A DNA stretch of 48,523 nucleotides from a virus: positions 1 through 48,523 of IMG/VR virus record IMGVR_UViG_3300049846_001244; one strand, written 5' to 3'. The position numbers and the translations under genes were made by a program. The notes under the pieces were generated by a model. That model saw only the letters and a program-made list of their open reading frames with translations, was not told where the DNA came from and did no database searches. The first letter of the stretch is position 1. Each line of letters begins with the position of its first letter. Shown one piece after another: positions 11,315 through 17,556 of the stretch.

Positions 11315-11719
11315 ATGAGACAGAACGGAAATGTTTATAAAGAATTGGTTTCCATTGTTGAACCAAACTTAAAATATTATAGAAATGATCTATTGGTCCA
11401 TGATAGGGAATTGATTGAATTGAACCCCAATGTTTCGTTTTTGCACAGCCATAATGATAGCCATACTTCTATGATTCTCCTATGGCCTATCGGCAGGTTT
11501 AAGGATGAAAATGGTTTCTTTGTGTCAAGAGATTTCAATACGTATCGAAATTGGTCTGAGGCCAAATTGCATTGTTATGCTGAGGATACTTGGTTGTTTC
11601 ATGATGCTAAAGCCACACGTGGTAGACTAATAAAGAAAATAACAATTGCACAGGCAAAAGAAATATGCAATAATCATATTGAAAGCATAGGTAGACAAAG
11701 GAGACTCGCCGGTGTGTAA
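11315..11719 (+). CDS. Hypothetical protein with HSHNDSH motif, 134 aa
   Basis: A His-rich block (FLHSHNDSHTSMILLWPIG, ~residues 43-61) is followed by FFVSRDFNTYRNW, AEDTWLFHDA and a basic C-terminal helix (IAQAKEICNNHIESIGRQRR). It may be a metal-binding alpha/beta protein, but I cannot assign a family. AAGGAA precedes ATG 11315. It is the first gene of a run that continues through five small, overlapping Leu-rich genes to 12778. Confidence 0.65.
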   Translation: MRQNGNVYKELVSIVEPNLKYYRNDLLVHDRELIELNPNVSFLHSHNDSHTSMILLWPIGRFKDENGFFVSRDFNTYRNWSEAKLHCYAEDTWLFHDAKATRGRLIKKITIAQAKEICNNHIESIGRQRRLAGV

Positions 11720-11954
11720 TATTGTAATAGAACTTGATAGAGATTCAAAATATTCTGGTGTGGTTTTATGGAGACAATTGCACACGGAGTTGGTTATCAT
11801 CGGAGCCAATGATCTTAGTTTTGTACATTTGGATTTGTTATTATTGTTGCATCTTCCACTACAGTCATTTGCATTAATTCAAAGAATGATAGATGATGAT
11901 ATGCAGTTTCATTTTAATCGAAATAATTTATATGGGGCTATCATTGATGAATAG
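11712..11954 (+). CDS. Small Leu-rich protein, 80 aa, GTG start
   Basis: GTG 11712 overlaps the end of the previous gene and has AGGAG eight bases upstream. Short tetrad-like stretches appear (VVLW RQLH TELV; later QSFA LIQR MIDD) around a very Leu-rich centre (LDLLLLLHLPL). It is probably a diverged member of the tetrad-repeat group; the hydrophobic centre is too short and broken for a secure membrane helix. Function unknown. Confidence 0.55.
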   Translation: MCNIVIELDRDSKYSGVVLWRQLHTELVIIGANDLSFVHLDLLLLLHLPLQSFALIQRMIDDDMQFHFNRNNLYGAIIDE

Positions 11955-12138
11955 TGGAAATATTGGTGATGAACTCTATACTAAATTAATTCGAGTAATG
12001 AACTTTGAATTGCAACATAGTCTATGTAGTAAACTTTGGTTGGAGGTCATGCTCATGCTCATGGATAGAACTGATGGCAGATTGGACCCATACCGTTTTG
12101 TCCAAATGGAATTAATAGATTATTTTGGAAGATTATAA
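11947..12138 (+). CDS. Degenerate xxLx tetrad-repeat protein, 63 aa
   Basis: After MNSGNIG the protein reads as eight tetrads with a hydrophobic residue at position three: DELY TKLI RVMN FELQ, then HSLC SKLW LEVM LMLM. This is the pattern of the 1839 and 4990 proteins. ATG 11947 overlaps the stop of the preceding gene. An earlier in-frame ATG at 11893 lies inside that gene and is rejected. Function unknown. Confidence 0.58.
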   Translation: MNSGNIGDELYTKLIRVMNFELQHSLCSKLWLEVMLMLMDRTDGRLDPYRFVQMELIDYFGRL

Positions 12139-12326
12139 TGGATAAAAATATTAGATTATCATTTAGTAGATATTCCGGCTATTGTATATGGCTTAGGCTT
12201 TATTATGATCTTGCTTTTCACATATCGGAATCTAATGTATCTGGTTCTATTTTATCAGATTTGAAATCAAGTATACAATTATTAGATTTATTTGAGGCAC
12301 AGTATTATGAGCAGTATTATGAATGA
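12138..12326 (+). CDS. Small aromatic-rich protein, 62 aa
   Basis: ATG 12138 shares one base with the previous stop (TAATG). The N-terminal half (FSRYSGYCIWLRLYYDLAF) is Tyr-rich and the C-terminal half is helical (ILSDLKSSIQLLDLFEAQ), ending in YYEQYYE. There is only a hint of the tetrad pattern. It belongs by position and size to the run of small overlapping genes; I recognise no family. Confidence 0.52.
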   Translation: MDKNIRLSFSRYSGYCIWLRLYYDLAFHISESNVSGSILSDLKSSIQLLDLFEAQYYEQYYE

Positions 12327-12582
12327 ACATATATTTCATGAAATACAAAACAACATCTCTACAAGATTTTCTTTATATAAAAACATTCAACATGATATTA
12401 ATTATGGTTTGGTGGTTGATAATTCTTTACATAGTGCATTAGTCAAACAAATGGAATTTGATATCCAATGGTATATTCATGTATTTTGTCATATTGATGA
12501 ATTGGATGCAATTGATGAGATTATCAAGTTGGATTTGTATGAGAAATTTTATACTAATGTTTTTGATTTATGGGGCGAATAG
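12319..12582 (+). CDS. Degenerate tetrad-repeat protein, 87 aa
   Basis: Two stretches fall in tetrads with Ile/Leu/Met/Phe at position three: HEIQ NNIS TRFS near the start, and NSLH SALV KQME FDIQ WYIH in the middle. The C-terminal part is acidic (IDELDAIDEIIKLDLYEKF). ATG 12319 overlaps the previous stop (ATGAATGA); ATG 12307 is an alternative start. It ends FDLWGE, two bases before the next gene. Function unknown. Confidence 0.55.
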   Translation: MNEHIFHEIQNNISTRFSLYKNIQHDINYGLVVDNSLHSALVKQMEFDIQWYIHVFCHIDELDAIDEIIKLDLYEKFYTNVFDLWGE

Positions 12583-12583
12583 A

Positions 12584-12778
12584 ATGGGCAATATTCGTAT
12601 AGTTAAATTTCCTGAATTTAGAAATTTTGATGAGTTGATGTTTAATGAATACATGAGACATAAACTATTTAAAATTCAAGAAATCAAGGATCTTTATTTT
12701 GGTTTGCGTGATTATTTTGATGGTGGCATTTATGAGATGGTTGATGATGAGTGGATGTATATTAATATCCAGTTTTAG
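12584..12778 (+). CDS. Small hypothetical protein, 64 aa
   Basis: ATG 12584 (MGNIRIVKFPEF) begins one base after the preceding stop codon and has GGGGCGA upstream. The protein is acidic and aromatic (DLYFGLRDYFDGG, then MVDDEWMYIN), with no membrane helix or clear repeat. It is the last gene of the small-gene run and converges with the minus-strand gene at 12789, 10 bp away. Confidence 0.58.
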   Translation: MGNIRIVKFPEFRNFDELMFNEYMRHKLFKIQEIKDLYFGLRDYFDGGIYEMVDDEWMYINIQF

Positions 12779-12788
12779 TTTTTCACCA

Positions 12789-13292
12789 TCAGCCACAAAT
12801 TGTAGTTAAAGTAAACGAATCAATCGTAAACCTATCAGTATTCCAATCTTGATTAATTGGTATATTACAGACATATAAAACATATTCATGTTCTTCCAAT
12901 ACGAGGGCCATTGTTCTCGGTTGTCTAATGGAATTCAATAGTGAATGTGACGATGGAATATAAAGATTGTTATTAGAATGTGTTGCTTTTATTTTGATTT
13001 TGTCGGCAACAAATGGTATTATGTTATCACCAATTTGAAATGAAGCACTTTTTGCATATTGAACATCTTTATAATAAAACTCTGTTAAATTGACTTTAAG
13101 ATTAAACAAATATAGAGTCAATGGAATGTTCATTTCATCCAAAATCCAAGGAGATGGGATTATATATCTCTCTTTCAATATTTCTGGAATTTTATTAAAA
13201 ATTTCTGGGCGGTAATCATATTCATCTGGTACATTATAAGTTTGCAGTAATTGCTTTGGATCAATCTTAGATGTTGACTTGAGTTTAAACAT
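12789..13292 (-). CDS. Hypothetical early protein, 167 aa
   Basis: I do not recognise this protein. Start 13292 (MFKLKSTSKIDPK) is chosen because AGAGGC precedes it and because the longer frame from 13355 would begin at the -35 of a promoter on the same strand. The sequence is strand-rich in its second half (FQIGDNIIPFVADKIKIKA, MALVLEEHEYVLYVC, FTIDSFTLTTICG), suggesting a beta-sandwich-like fold. It is a single-gene unit oriented against its neighbours. Confidence 0.6.
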   Translation of the reverse strand: MFKLKSTSKIDPKQLLQTYNVPDEYDYRPEIFNKIPEILKERYIIPSPWILDEMNIPLTLYLFNLKVNLTEFYYKDVQYAKSASFQIGDNIIPFVADKIKIKATHSNNNLYIPSSHSLLNSIRQPRTMALVLEEHEYVLYVCNIPINQDWNTDRFTIDSFTLTTICG

Positions 13293-13326
13293 GTTGCCTC
13301 TAATATAAAATGTTTCACTAACAATC

Positions 13327-13355
13327 AATATATCACAGTGGTTATCACATTGCAA
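13327..13355 (-). promoter_or_regulatory. Predicted early promoter, minus strand
   Basis: On the minus strand TTGCAA (13355-13350), 17-bp spacer ending TGTGA, TATATT (13332-13327). The TTGCAATGTG start matches the plus-strand promoters at 846 and 5185. It fixes the start of the 12789-13292 gene. Confidence 0.68.
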
Positions 13356-13387
13356 TAGTAAAAAATCTTAGACAATAAAAAAGATTA

Positions 13388-13417
13388 TTGACCAATGCGT
13401 TTTATTGGTGTTATCAT
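13388..13417 (+). promoter_or_regulatory. Predicted sigma70-type promoter
   Basis: TTGACC (13388-13393), 18-bp spacer, TATCAT (13412-13417), 34 bp before ATG 13452. It is divergent from the minus-strand promoter just upstream. Confidence 0.5.
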
Positions 13418-13451
13418 AAAAAGTGTAACATTTTTATTCTTGGTGAAGATT

Positions 13452-13886
13452 ATGAGTAACTTTAAAGATGATCTATTCAATATGCTGAACTATACAACAT
13501 ATGAGCAATTTGAAATGGATTTTGTTCACTTCTATGGCTTTGTTGCTGATGAGGATGGTGAGACGTTTCGTAAATCTGGAATAGAGGCTAGAATTGATTT
13601 GGATCCTAGGCAATTATCAATTCGATTAATGAACCCATTTGACATAAGCAATCTAATACAGCAAAGGAATCAGGATGAGTTTTCTTTAACCATGATTCGG
13701 AACTATGGAATTTATGATGAAAATTCTTTCATTGTAATCTATAATGATGAAGATACAAAATATCAGGCGAATGGTCCTATGTGGCTTAAAGGTGATAAAG
13801 TGAATTTGGAGGTTAAGAATTATTTGTTTACAAAATTGGAGGAACTTGGGGCTTTAAAGATTATTGGTAATAAATTATTGGCGTAA
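13452..13886 (+). CDS. Hypothetical acidic protein, 144 aa
   Basis: ATG 13452 (MSNFKDDLFNML) is preferred to ATG 13395 because the latter lies inside the predicted promoter, while GGTGAAG stands before 13452. The protein is acidic, alpha/beta, with strands GIEARIDL, QLSIRLM and NSFIVIYND and a C-terminal helix (YLFTKLEELGALKII). No family is recognised. It is followed after 23 bp by the broken nuclease gene. Confidence 0.65.
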   Translation: MSNFKDDLFNMLNYTTYEQFEMDFVHFYGFVADEDGETFRKSGIEARIDLDPRQLSIRLMNPFDISNLIQQRNQDEFSLTMIRNYGIYDENSFIVIYNDEDTKYQANGPMWLKGDKVNLEVKNYLFTKLEELGALKIIGNKLLA

Positions 13887-13909
13887 AATATAAATGTGAA
13901 GGTGATGTT

Positions 13910-14526
13910 ATGTTATGTAAAAAGAAATTGATAGAATCTACGGCGGTTGAACTGTTTGAAAGGTTTCCACATAAGGCGGCCGCCAGGCGGCCGCCATTAT
14001 TGGTAATTGTTCTGAAATTGCTGCAAAGAATTTCTTGATAAAAGGGGGATGGGAAGTGCAGGAGCCAGAAAATGAGTCAAGTGGTTGGGATTTAAAAATC
14101 AGAAAACATAAAAATCAAAAATGGATAAAGACTCAGGTGAAGAAGATTCCCGAAAATATGCCGGTGGGCACCGTCGCCGGTAAAAGGAAAGAGTATTACG
14201 TTAAGGGGGAGGGTAGAATCTCTTCGGCCGATGCAAAAAGGCGTGGAATAAAACCAAAAATAAAAAAGAATAAACACACACGTAAAAATGTACCAAATGG
14301 AACAAATATAAATGGCACTGTAGAGTTGGCGCCAAGTAAGAGGGGAGGGTGTTATAAGACTAAAGATATTGATGGGTTTATTTTTGTAAATTCTTGTATT
14401 AAGGGATTAGGTAATTTTTATTTAATACCCACCAGCAAAATGCCAAAAAATCAAAGAGATAAATCTAAGGTGGCCCACAAGATGAGGATTCACAGAAACG
14501 AACTGAAGAAATATGAAATTAAATAG
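13910..14526 (+). pseudogene. PD-(D/E)XK (QVK-type) nuclease gene broken by 11-bp duplication
   Basis: From ATG 13910 (MLCKKKLIEST) the frame runs to a tandem AGGCGGCCGCC duplication at 13974-13995, shifts and stops at 14038. Deleting one copy restores a ~201-codon protein: CSEIAAKNFLIKGGWEV, GWDLKIRK, then KWIKTQVKK, a PD-(D/E)XK pattern (helix Glu, Asp, Gln-Val-Lys) seen in small phage and bacterial nucleases, followed by DIDGFIFV and FYLIPTSKM typical of the same group. As it stands only the C-terminal part could be made, from TTG 14035 or a later start, losing the Glu helix. The duplication may be real or an assembly artefact. Confidence 0.75.
13974..13995. repeat. 11-bp tandem duplication (AGGCGGCCGCC x2)
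   Basis: Two exact 11-bp copies, each containing the palindrome GGCGGCCGCC with a NotI site, in otherwise AT-rich DNA. The length is not a multiple of three, so it shifts the nuclease frame. Confidence 0.95.
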
Positions 14527-14541
14527 TATAAATGGCGGAAT

Positions 14542-14817
14542 ATGAATAAAAATAAATGGCTGATATTACCAAAAACTATTGGAGATGAGTTTTATAACAT
14601 TAAGCAAGAATTGATGCTTGATATGCACAATGAAGTAAAAAATAATCAAACATCATTATCAAGGTATTTGTCCTGTTCTCTTCTTAGTATAAATCAGAAG
14701 GAAGGGATTATGTTTCAGGTATTTAGGGATGGCCTTCGATCTCCACTTAATACTAAAGAAGACTTGAGGGAGGTTTTTGCGAATTATAGTATGGTAAATG
14801 AAGAGTATATAGAGTAA
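14542..14817 (+). CDS. Hypothetical protein, 91 aa
   Basis: The product begins MNKNKWLILPKTIGDEFY and continues as an amphipathic helix (IKQELMLDMHNEVKNN), a Ser/Leu-rich centre and an acidic helix at the end. No family is recognised. ATG 14542 follows GCGGAAT, a weak ribosome binding site, 15 bp after the nuclease gene, and the phosphoesterase gene follows nine bases after its stop, so the three are probably co-transcribed. Confidence 0.62.
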   Translation: MNKNKWLILPKTIGDEFYNIKQELMLDMHNEVKNNQTSLSRYLSCSLLSINQKEGIMFQVFRDGLRSPLNTKEDLREVFANYSMVNEEYIE

Positions 14818-14825
14818 TAATCAAT

Positions 14826-15341
14826 ATGGCACACAATACTTGGTTCATAGCAGATACTCATTTTGGACATAACAATATTATCCAATATTGTGATCGCCCA
14901 TTTGAGGATATCCGTGAACACGATCAAAAACTAATGGAGAATTGGAATAAGCATATCAAGGGCAAAGATACGGTATACCATCTAGGTGATTTTGGATGGA
15001 ATACCGATATTCTTTCCAAATTGCACGGCAACATTCACCTGATTCGTGGTAATCATGATAAAGATATTGTGCTAAATCATCCTCGTTTCCTAAAGACTGG
15101 GGTGAAGCATGTGCATATTCTTAAACGTAATAAGGTGATATACTACCTTTCACATTATGCTCATAGATCGTGGCCACATCAATTCCATGGGTCTATCCAC
15201 TTGTTTGGGCATTCGCATGGAAATTTGGAAGATTTTGGAAGATCAACCGATGTTGGTGTTGATAGATGGGAATATGCTCCAGTGTCCATAGAGCAGATTA
15301 ATGAATATATGGCAGATGTAAAGATTGAAACGGAAAAATAG
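14826..15341 (+). CDS. Calcineurin-like metallophosphoesterase, 171 aa
   Basis: All metal-binding motifs of the superfamily are present: FIADTHFGHNN (D10, H12), LGDFG (D55), RGNHD (75-78), LSH (H110) and GHSHG (128-132). They would coordinate two divalent metals and hydrolyse phosphoesters. The protein is a compact, single-domain, cytosolic form like those common in phages; the substrate (nucleotide, nucleic acid end or protein phosphate) cannot be told. It follows the broken nuclease gene and precedes a new promoter at 15354. Confidence 0.9.
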   Translation: MAHNTWFIADTHFGHNNIIQYCDRPFEDIREHDQKLMENWNKHIKGKDTVYHLGDFGWNTDILSKLHGNIHLIRGNHDKDIVLNHPRFLKTGVKHVHILKRNKVIYYLSHYAHRSWPHQFHGSIHLFGHSHGNLEDFGRSTDVGVDRWEYAPVSIEQINEYMADVKIETEK

Positions 15342-15353
15342 TTAAAAAATATG

Positions 15354-15382
15354 TTGAAGGTGAATTCAATTATTGATACAAT
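15354..15382 (+). promoter_or_regulatory. Predicted sigma70-type promoter
   Basis: TTGAAG (15354-15359), 17-bp spacer ending TTGA, TACAAT (15377-15382), 33 bp before ATG 15415. It probably drives the run of small genes from 15415 to 17499. Confidence 0.6.
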
Positions 15383-15414
15383 GGTAATTGAAGTATAGAT
15401 GGGAGGTGATTATT

Positions 15415-15729
15415 ATGATTGATTTGGAACGTAGTGTAGTGGATTTGATTGATAATGATATTGTTTCGGGTAAAATGGATCCAGATCTTTTGCTTGAAGA
15501 AATAAAAAATACCATCAACCAATCATTGGCACCACAACGGGAAGAACTTGAAAGGCTCAATGCAGATTTAACGGCGCTATTGGTTAAACATAGTGCTATT
15601 ATTACCGGTGATATTAGACTATGGCAAAAGAATAGACAATATAAATTGGAATGCGGAAGATTTGTTCCTGTGTATGGGCAAGCGGATAGTGAGGATAATA
15701 TAATGATAGGAGACGATGATGGGATCTAA
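15415..15729 (+). CDS. Acidic coiled-coil protein, 104 aa
   Basis: ATG 15415 is preceded by GGGAGGTGAT, a near-perfect ribosome binding site, which decides this start. The protein has an acidic N-terminal helix (LERSVVDLIDNDI), a likely coiled coil (REELERLNADLTALLVKH, ~residues 43-60) and a mixed end (YKLECGRFVPVYG, then an acidic tail). No family is recognised. It overlaps the next gene by 14 bp. Confidence 0.66.
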   Translation: MIDLERSVVDLIDNDIVSGKMDPDLLLEEIKNTINQSLAPQREELERLNADLTALLVKHSAIITGDIRLWQKNRQYKLECGRFVPVYGQADSEDNIMIGDDDGI

Positions 15730-15997
15730 ACGGGACTCTAAAAAATTCAAAGTATTGAATGATCAATACATTGAATATGATGGTGCGGTATATGAAAAAC
15801 TAGAAGGTGAAACGGAATCAATTCAGTTTACTTTTAACTCAGATGATGATATACTTGTAAGCAAATTAAAAACTATCATGAAGGATGATGGGTTTGTAAA
15901 CATACAAGAACTAATTCGACATGTAATCAGACAGGAGATTGTAAAAAAGAAAGGCGAAGAACTTGTAAAACTAGTTGGTTTAAATTTGGAGGAGTAA
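15716..15997 (+). CDS. Ribbon-helix-helix-like small protein, 93 aa
   Basis: Residues ~35-80 read as a strand (SIQFTFNSDDDILV) and two helices, the second being GFVNIQELIRHVIRQEIVKK, which matches the helix-2 signature of CopG/Arc-type ribbon-helix-helix DNA-binding proteins. The N-terminal 20 residues are basic (GSKRDSKKFKVL). A role as a small transcription regulator is inferred. AGGAGA precedes adjacent ATGs at 15716 and 15719, either of which may be used. Confidence 0.58.
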   Translation: MMGSKRDSKKFKVLNDQYIEYDGAVYEKLEGETESIQFTFNSDDDILVSKLKTIMKDDGFVNIQELIRHVIRQEIVKKKGEELVKLVGLNLEE

Positions 15998-16001
15998 TAT
16001 C

Positions 16002-16355
16002 ATGGGATATGGAGTATCATTGAAAAATCCAACAACCGGAGAAATTGTGGAGTTGGAGTCACCACAATCTGAAGGTTCTACATTTGCAATTGGTGGTTCT
16101 GTTGATGCAAGAATGGGCATAACATATAACTATGCCGATATTTATAGATTGTTTAATTTTAATGTAACTGATGATCTAAATGGAAAGAAGGCGGGAGAAA
16201 CTCGCAAAGTCCTAAAGAAATTAGTTAAGAAATTGGGAACAAGGCAATATAGCCGAGATTATTGGGCACCAACACCAGGTAATGCGGGCCATGCATTATC
16301 AATATTATTGGACTGGGCTAATAGTAACCCCGATGCAGTTTGGGAGGTGGATTAA
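16002..16355 (+). CDS. Conserved phage protein (ITYNYAD / DYWAPTPGNA family), 117 aa
   Basis: The protein contains the landmarks of a family I recall in many tailed phages: a Gly-rich N-terminal strand region ending ARMGITYNYADIYR (~residues 36-50), a helix with NGKKAGETRKVLKKL, and DYWAPTPGNAGHAL with ILLDWANSNPDAVW at the end. The function is not known to me. GGAGG precedes ATG 16002, and its TAA overlaps the next start. Confidence 0.76.
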   Translation: MGYGVSLKNPTTGEIVELESPQSEGSTFAIGGSVDARMGITYNYADIYRLFNFNVTDDLNGKKAGETRKVLKKLVKKLGTRQYSRDYWAPTPGNAGHALSILLDWANSNPDAVWEVD

Positions 16356-16636
16356 TGAATAGAAAATATTTACTAATAGCATTGTTGATTCCAAGTATTT
16401 CTTTTGGTGATAATTGTGATTCTAAAAAAACATCTTATGCCATATCAAAGCGTGATTATGAGCAATGTACTAAGGCTAAAAAATCTTGTGATAACGCATT
16501 AAGTAAAATGTTTACTAGTGCCGATAAATATTTTCAATGTGTAAGGAGTAATGGAGAAAGTGCAATTAAGTTGCAAGAAAAGCGTGATAAGGTGATTATT
16601 GGTCTATTGTTGTCCTTCTTAAAGAGCCAAAGGTGA
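16355..16636 (+). CDS. Exported Cys-containing small protein, 93 aa
   Basis: ATG 16355 (GGAGG upstream, overlapping the previous stop) opens a clear signal peptide: basic MNRK, hydrophobic YLLIALLIPSISF and a likely cleavage after FGD or SFG. The mature part has four Cys (DNC, EQC, KSC, FQC) and many Lys, then a hydrophobic C-terminal segment (KVIIGLLLSFLKSQR). It should reach the periplasm, where the cysteines could pair. A role in superinfection exclusion or lysis control is a guess; no family is recognised. Confidence 0.7.
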   Translation: MNRKYLLIALLIPSISFGDNCDSKKTSYAISKRDYEQCTKAKKSCDNALSKMFTSADKYFQCVRSNGESAIKLQEKRDKVIIGLLLSFLKSQR

Positions 16637-16639
16637 TAT

Positions 16640-16888
16640 ATGAAAGTTAAAGAATTAATTGAATTGCTATCGAAGATTAATCCCGAGTATGAAGTTATGA
16701 TATTGGGTGATGAGGGCGCTGGAGTTTGTGGCATTCTTTCCATTAGTGAACCGGAAGAATTCCTTTTGAATTATAACAATGATCAGTGGAGTGGCCCACA
16801 CGAACGATTGGTAGATGCCAATGCATCTAAGCCAAACCAGAAGGTGACAGGAGTGATACTGTACAGGGATTATTCTCAAAGGAGTTAG
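16640..16888 (+). CDS. Conserved small phage protein (MKVKELIELL), 82 aa
   Basis: The start MKVKELIELLSKINPEYEVMI is typical of a widespread family of short phage and bacterial proteins of unknown function, whose C-terminus usually gives a value-type strand as here (VTGVILYRDY). The centre holds GDEGAGVCGILSI and acidic stretches. AGGTGAT precedes ATG 16640. It is in the middle of the run of small genes read from 15354. Confidence 0.7.
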   Translation: MKVKELIELLSKINPEYEVMILGDEGAGVCGILSISEPEEFLLNYNNDQWSGPHERLVDANASKPNQKVTGVILYRDYSQRS

Positions 16889-16890
16889 TA

Positions 16891-17088
16891 ATGACAGAAG
16901 AGCCACTATTAAATATTCTCATTGATGAATTAAATGATATCCAATACACAATTGAGTTATTGGGAAACGAAGAAGTAGGCGAAGATAATATCAATGCACT
17001 ATTGGATTGCTTACGGGGAATGCAAAGAAATGTGCAATCATTAAATAATTTTTATGAAGCCTCCTTAAATAAATTAAAGAGGAAATAA
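16891..17088 (+). CDS. Small helical acidic protein, 65 aa
   Basis: An acidic, fully helical protein (LLNILIDELNDIQYTIELLG, then INALLDCLRGMQRNVQSLN) with a short basic tail (LNKLKRK). It looks like a two-helix hairpin that could oligomerise. The start follows AAAGGAG and lies two bases after the previous stop. No family is recognised; two similarly sized helical proteins follow at 17091 and 17278 and may be distant relatives. Confidence 0.65.
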   Translation: MTEEPLLNILIDELNDIQYTIELLGNEEVGEDNINALLDCLRGMQRNVQSLNNFYEASLNKLKRK

Positions 17089-17090
17089 AA

Positions 17091-17276
17091 ATGAATTTAG
17101 AATTGCAGCGAATTAAAATATCAGAAATTTATGATTTGAAAAATGTAATGAAACTTTGTAAGGAAATTTTAGAAACCATAAATAATATACATCCAGACAA
17201 GCGTAAGGATGCATTCGAAGAATTAATTCAGGCCCGGCAAGAATATACAAGGATTATTCAAACATTGGTTCACTAA
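17091..17276 (+). CDS. Small helical protein, 61 aa
   Basis: A helical protein of unknown function (LQRIKISEIYDLKNVM, LCKEILETINNIHP, AFEELIQARQEYTRI), with charged residues spread as in a helical hairpin. AGAGG precedes ATG 17091. Tight spacing (two bases before, one base after) places it in the same transcript as its neighbours. Confidence 0.62.
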   Translation: MNLELQRIKISEIYDLKNVMKLCKEILETINNIHPDKRKDAFEELIQARQEYTRIIQTLVH

Positions 17277-17277
17277 T

Positions 17278-17499
17278 ATGGACGATAATGTGGAAACAAA
17301 AAGCGAGCCAACGTTAGGTGAAATATCCACCGTTCTTGGTAAATTGGTGGCAGCCATGAGAGACTTAGAGGTGTGTATACTTCAAACCGATTCAAATACA
17401 CCAGTTCATGAAGTTATGGAATATATCAATAAATTAAAACTTGGGCATAACACCATTGAGAAATTCTTAAAGGAATTTAAAACCGATAATGTGCATTGA
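17278..17499 (+). CDS. Small helical protein, 73 aa
   Basis: After an acidic N-terminal tail the protein forms helices (LGEISTVLGKLVAAMRDLEV, then VHEVMEYINKLKLGHN and IEKFLKEFK). No family is recognised. It is the last gene of the small-gene run; the next gene has a late-type promoter element. The ribosome binding site is weak, suggesting translational coupling to the gene one base upstream. Confidence 0.6.
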   Translation: MDDNVETKSEPTLGEISTVLGKLVAAMRDLEVCILQTDSNTPVHEVMEYINKLKLGHNTIEKFLKEFKTDNVH

Positions 17500-17515
17500 T
17501 TATTTTTAACATAGC

Positions 17516-17522
17516 ATAAATA
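17516..17522 (+). promoter_or_regulatory. Putative late promoter (ATAAATA)
   Basis: cATAAATA, 34 bp upstream of ATG 17557, the same distance as at other late genes here. A second weaker TATAAATG lies just downstream. Confidence 0.6.
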
Positions 17523-17556
17523 TCCTTATAAATGTATTATATTAAGGAGAATTATT

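Noticed and set aside
13363-13386. Terminator hairpin (AATCTT/AAGATT) between divergent promoters
   Set aside because: The stem is only six AT-rich pairs and sits where two promoters diverge, so a terminator there makes little sense.
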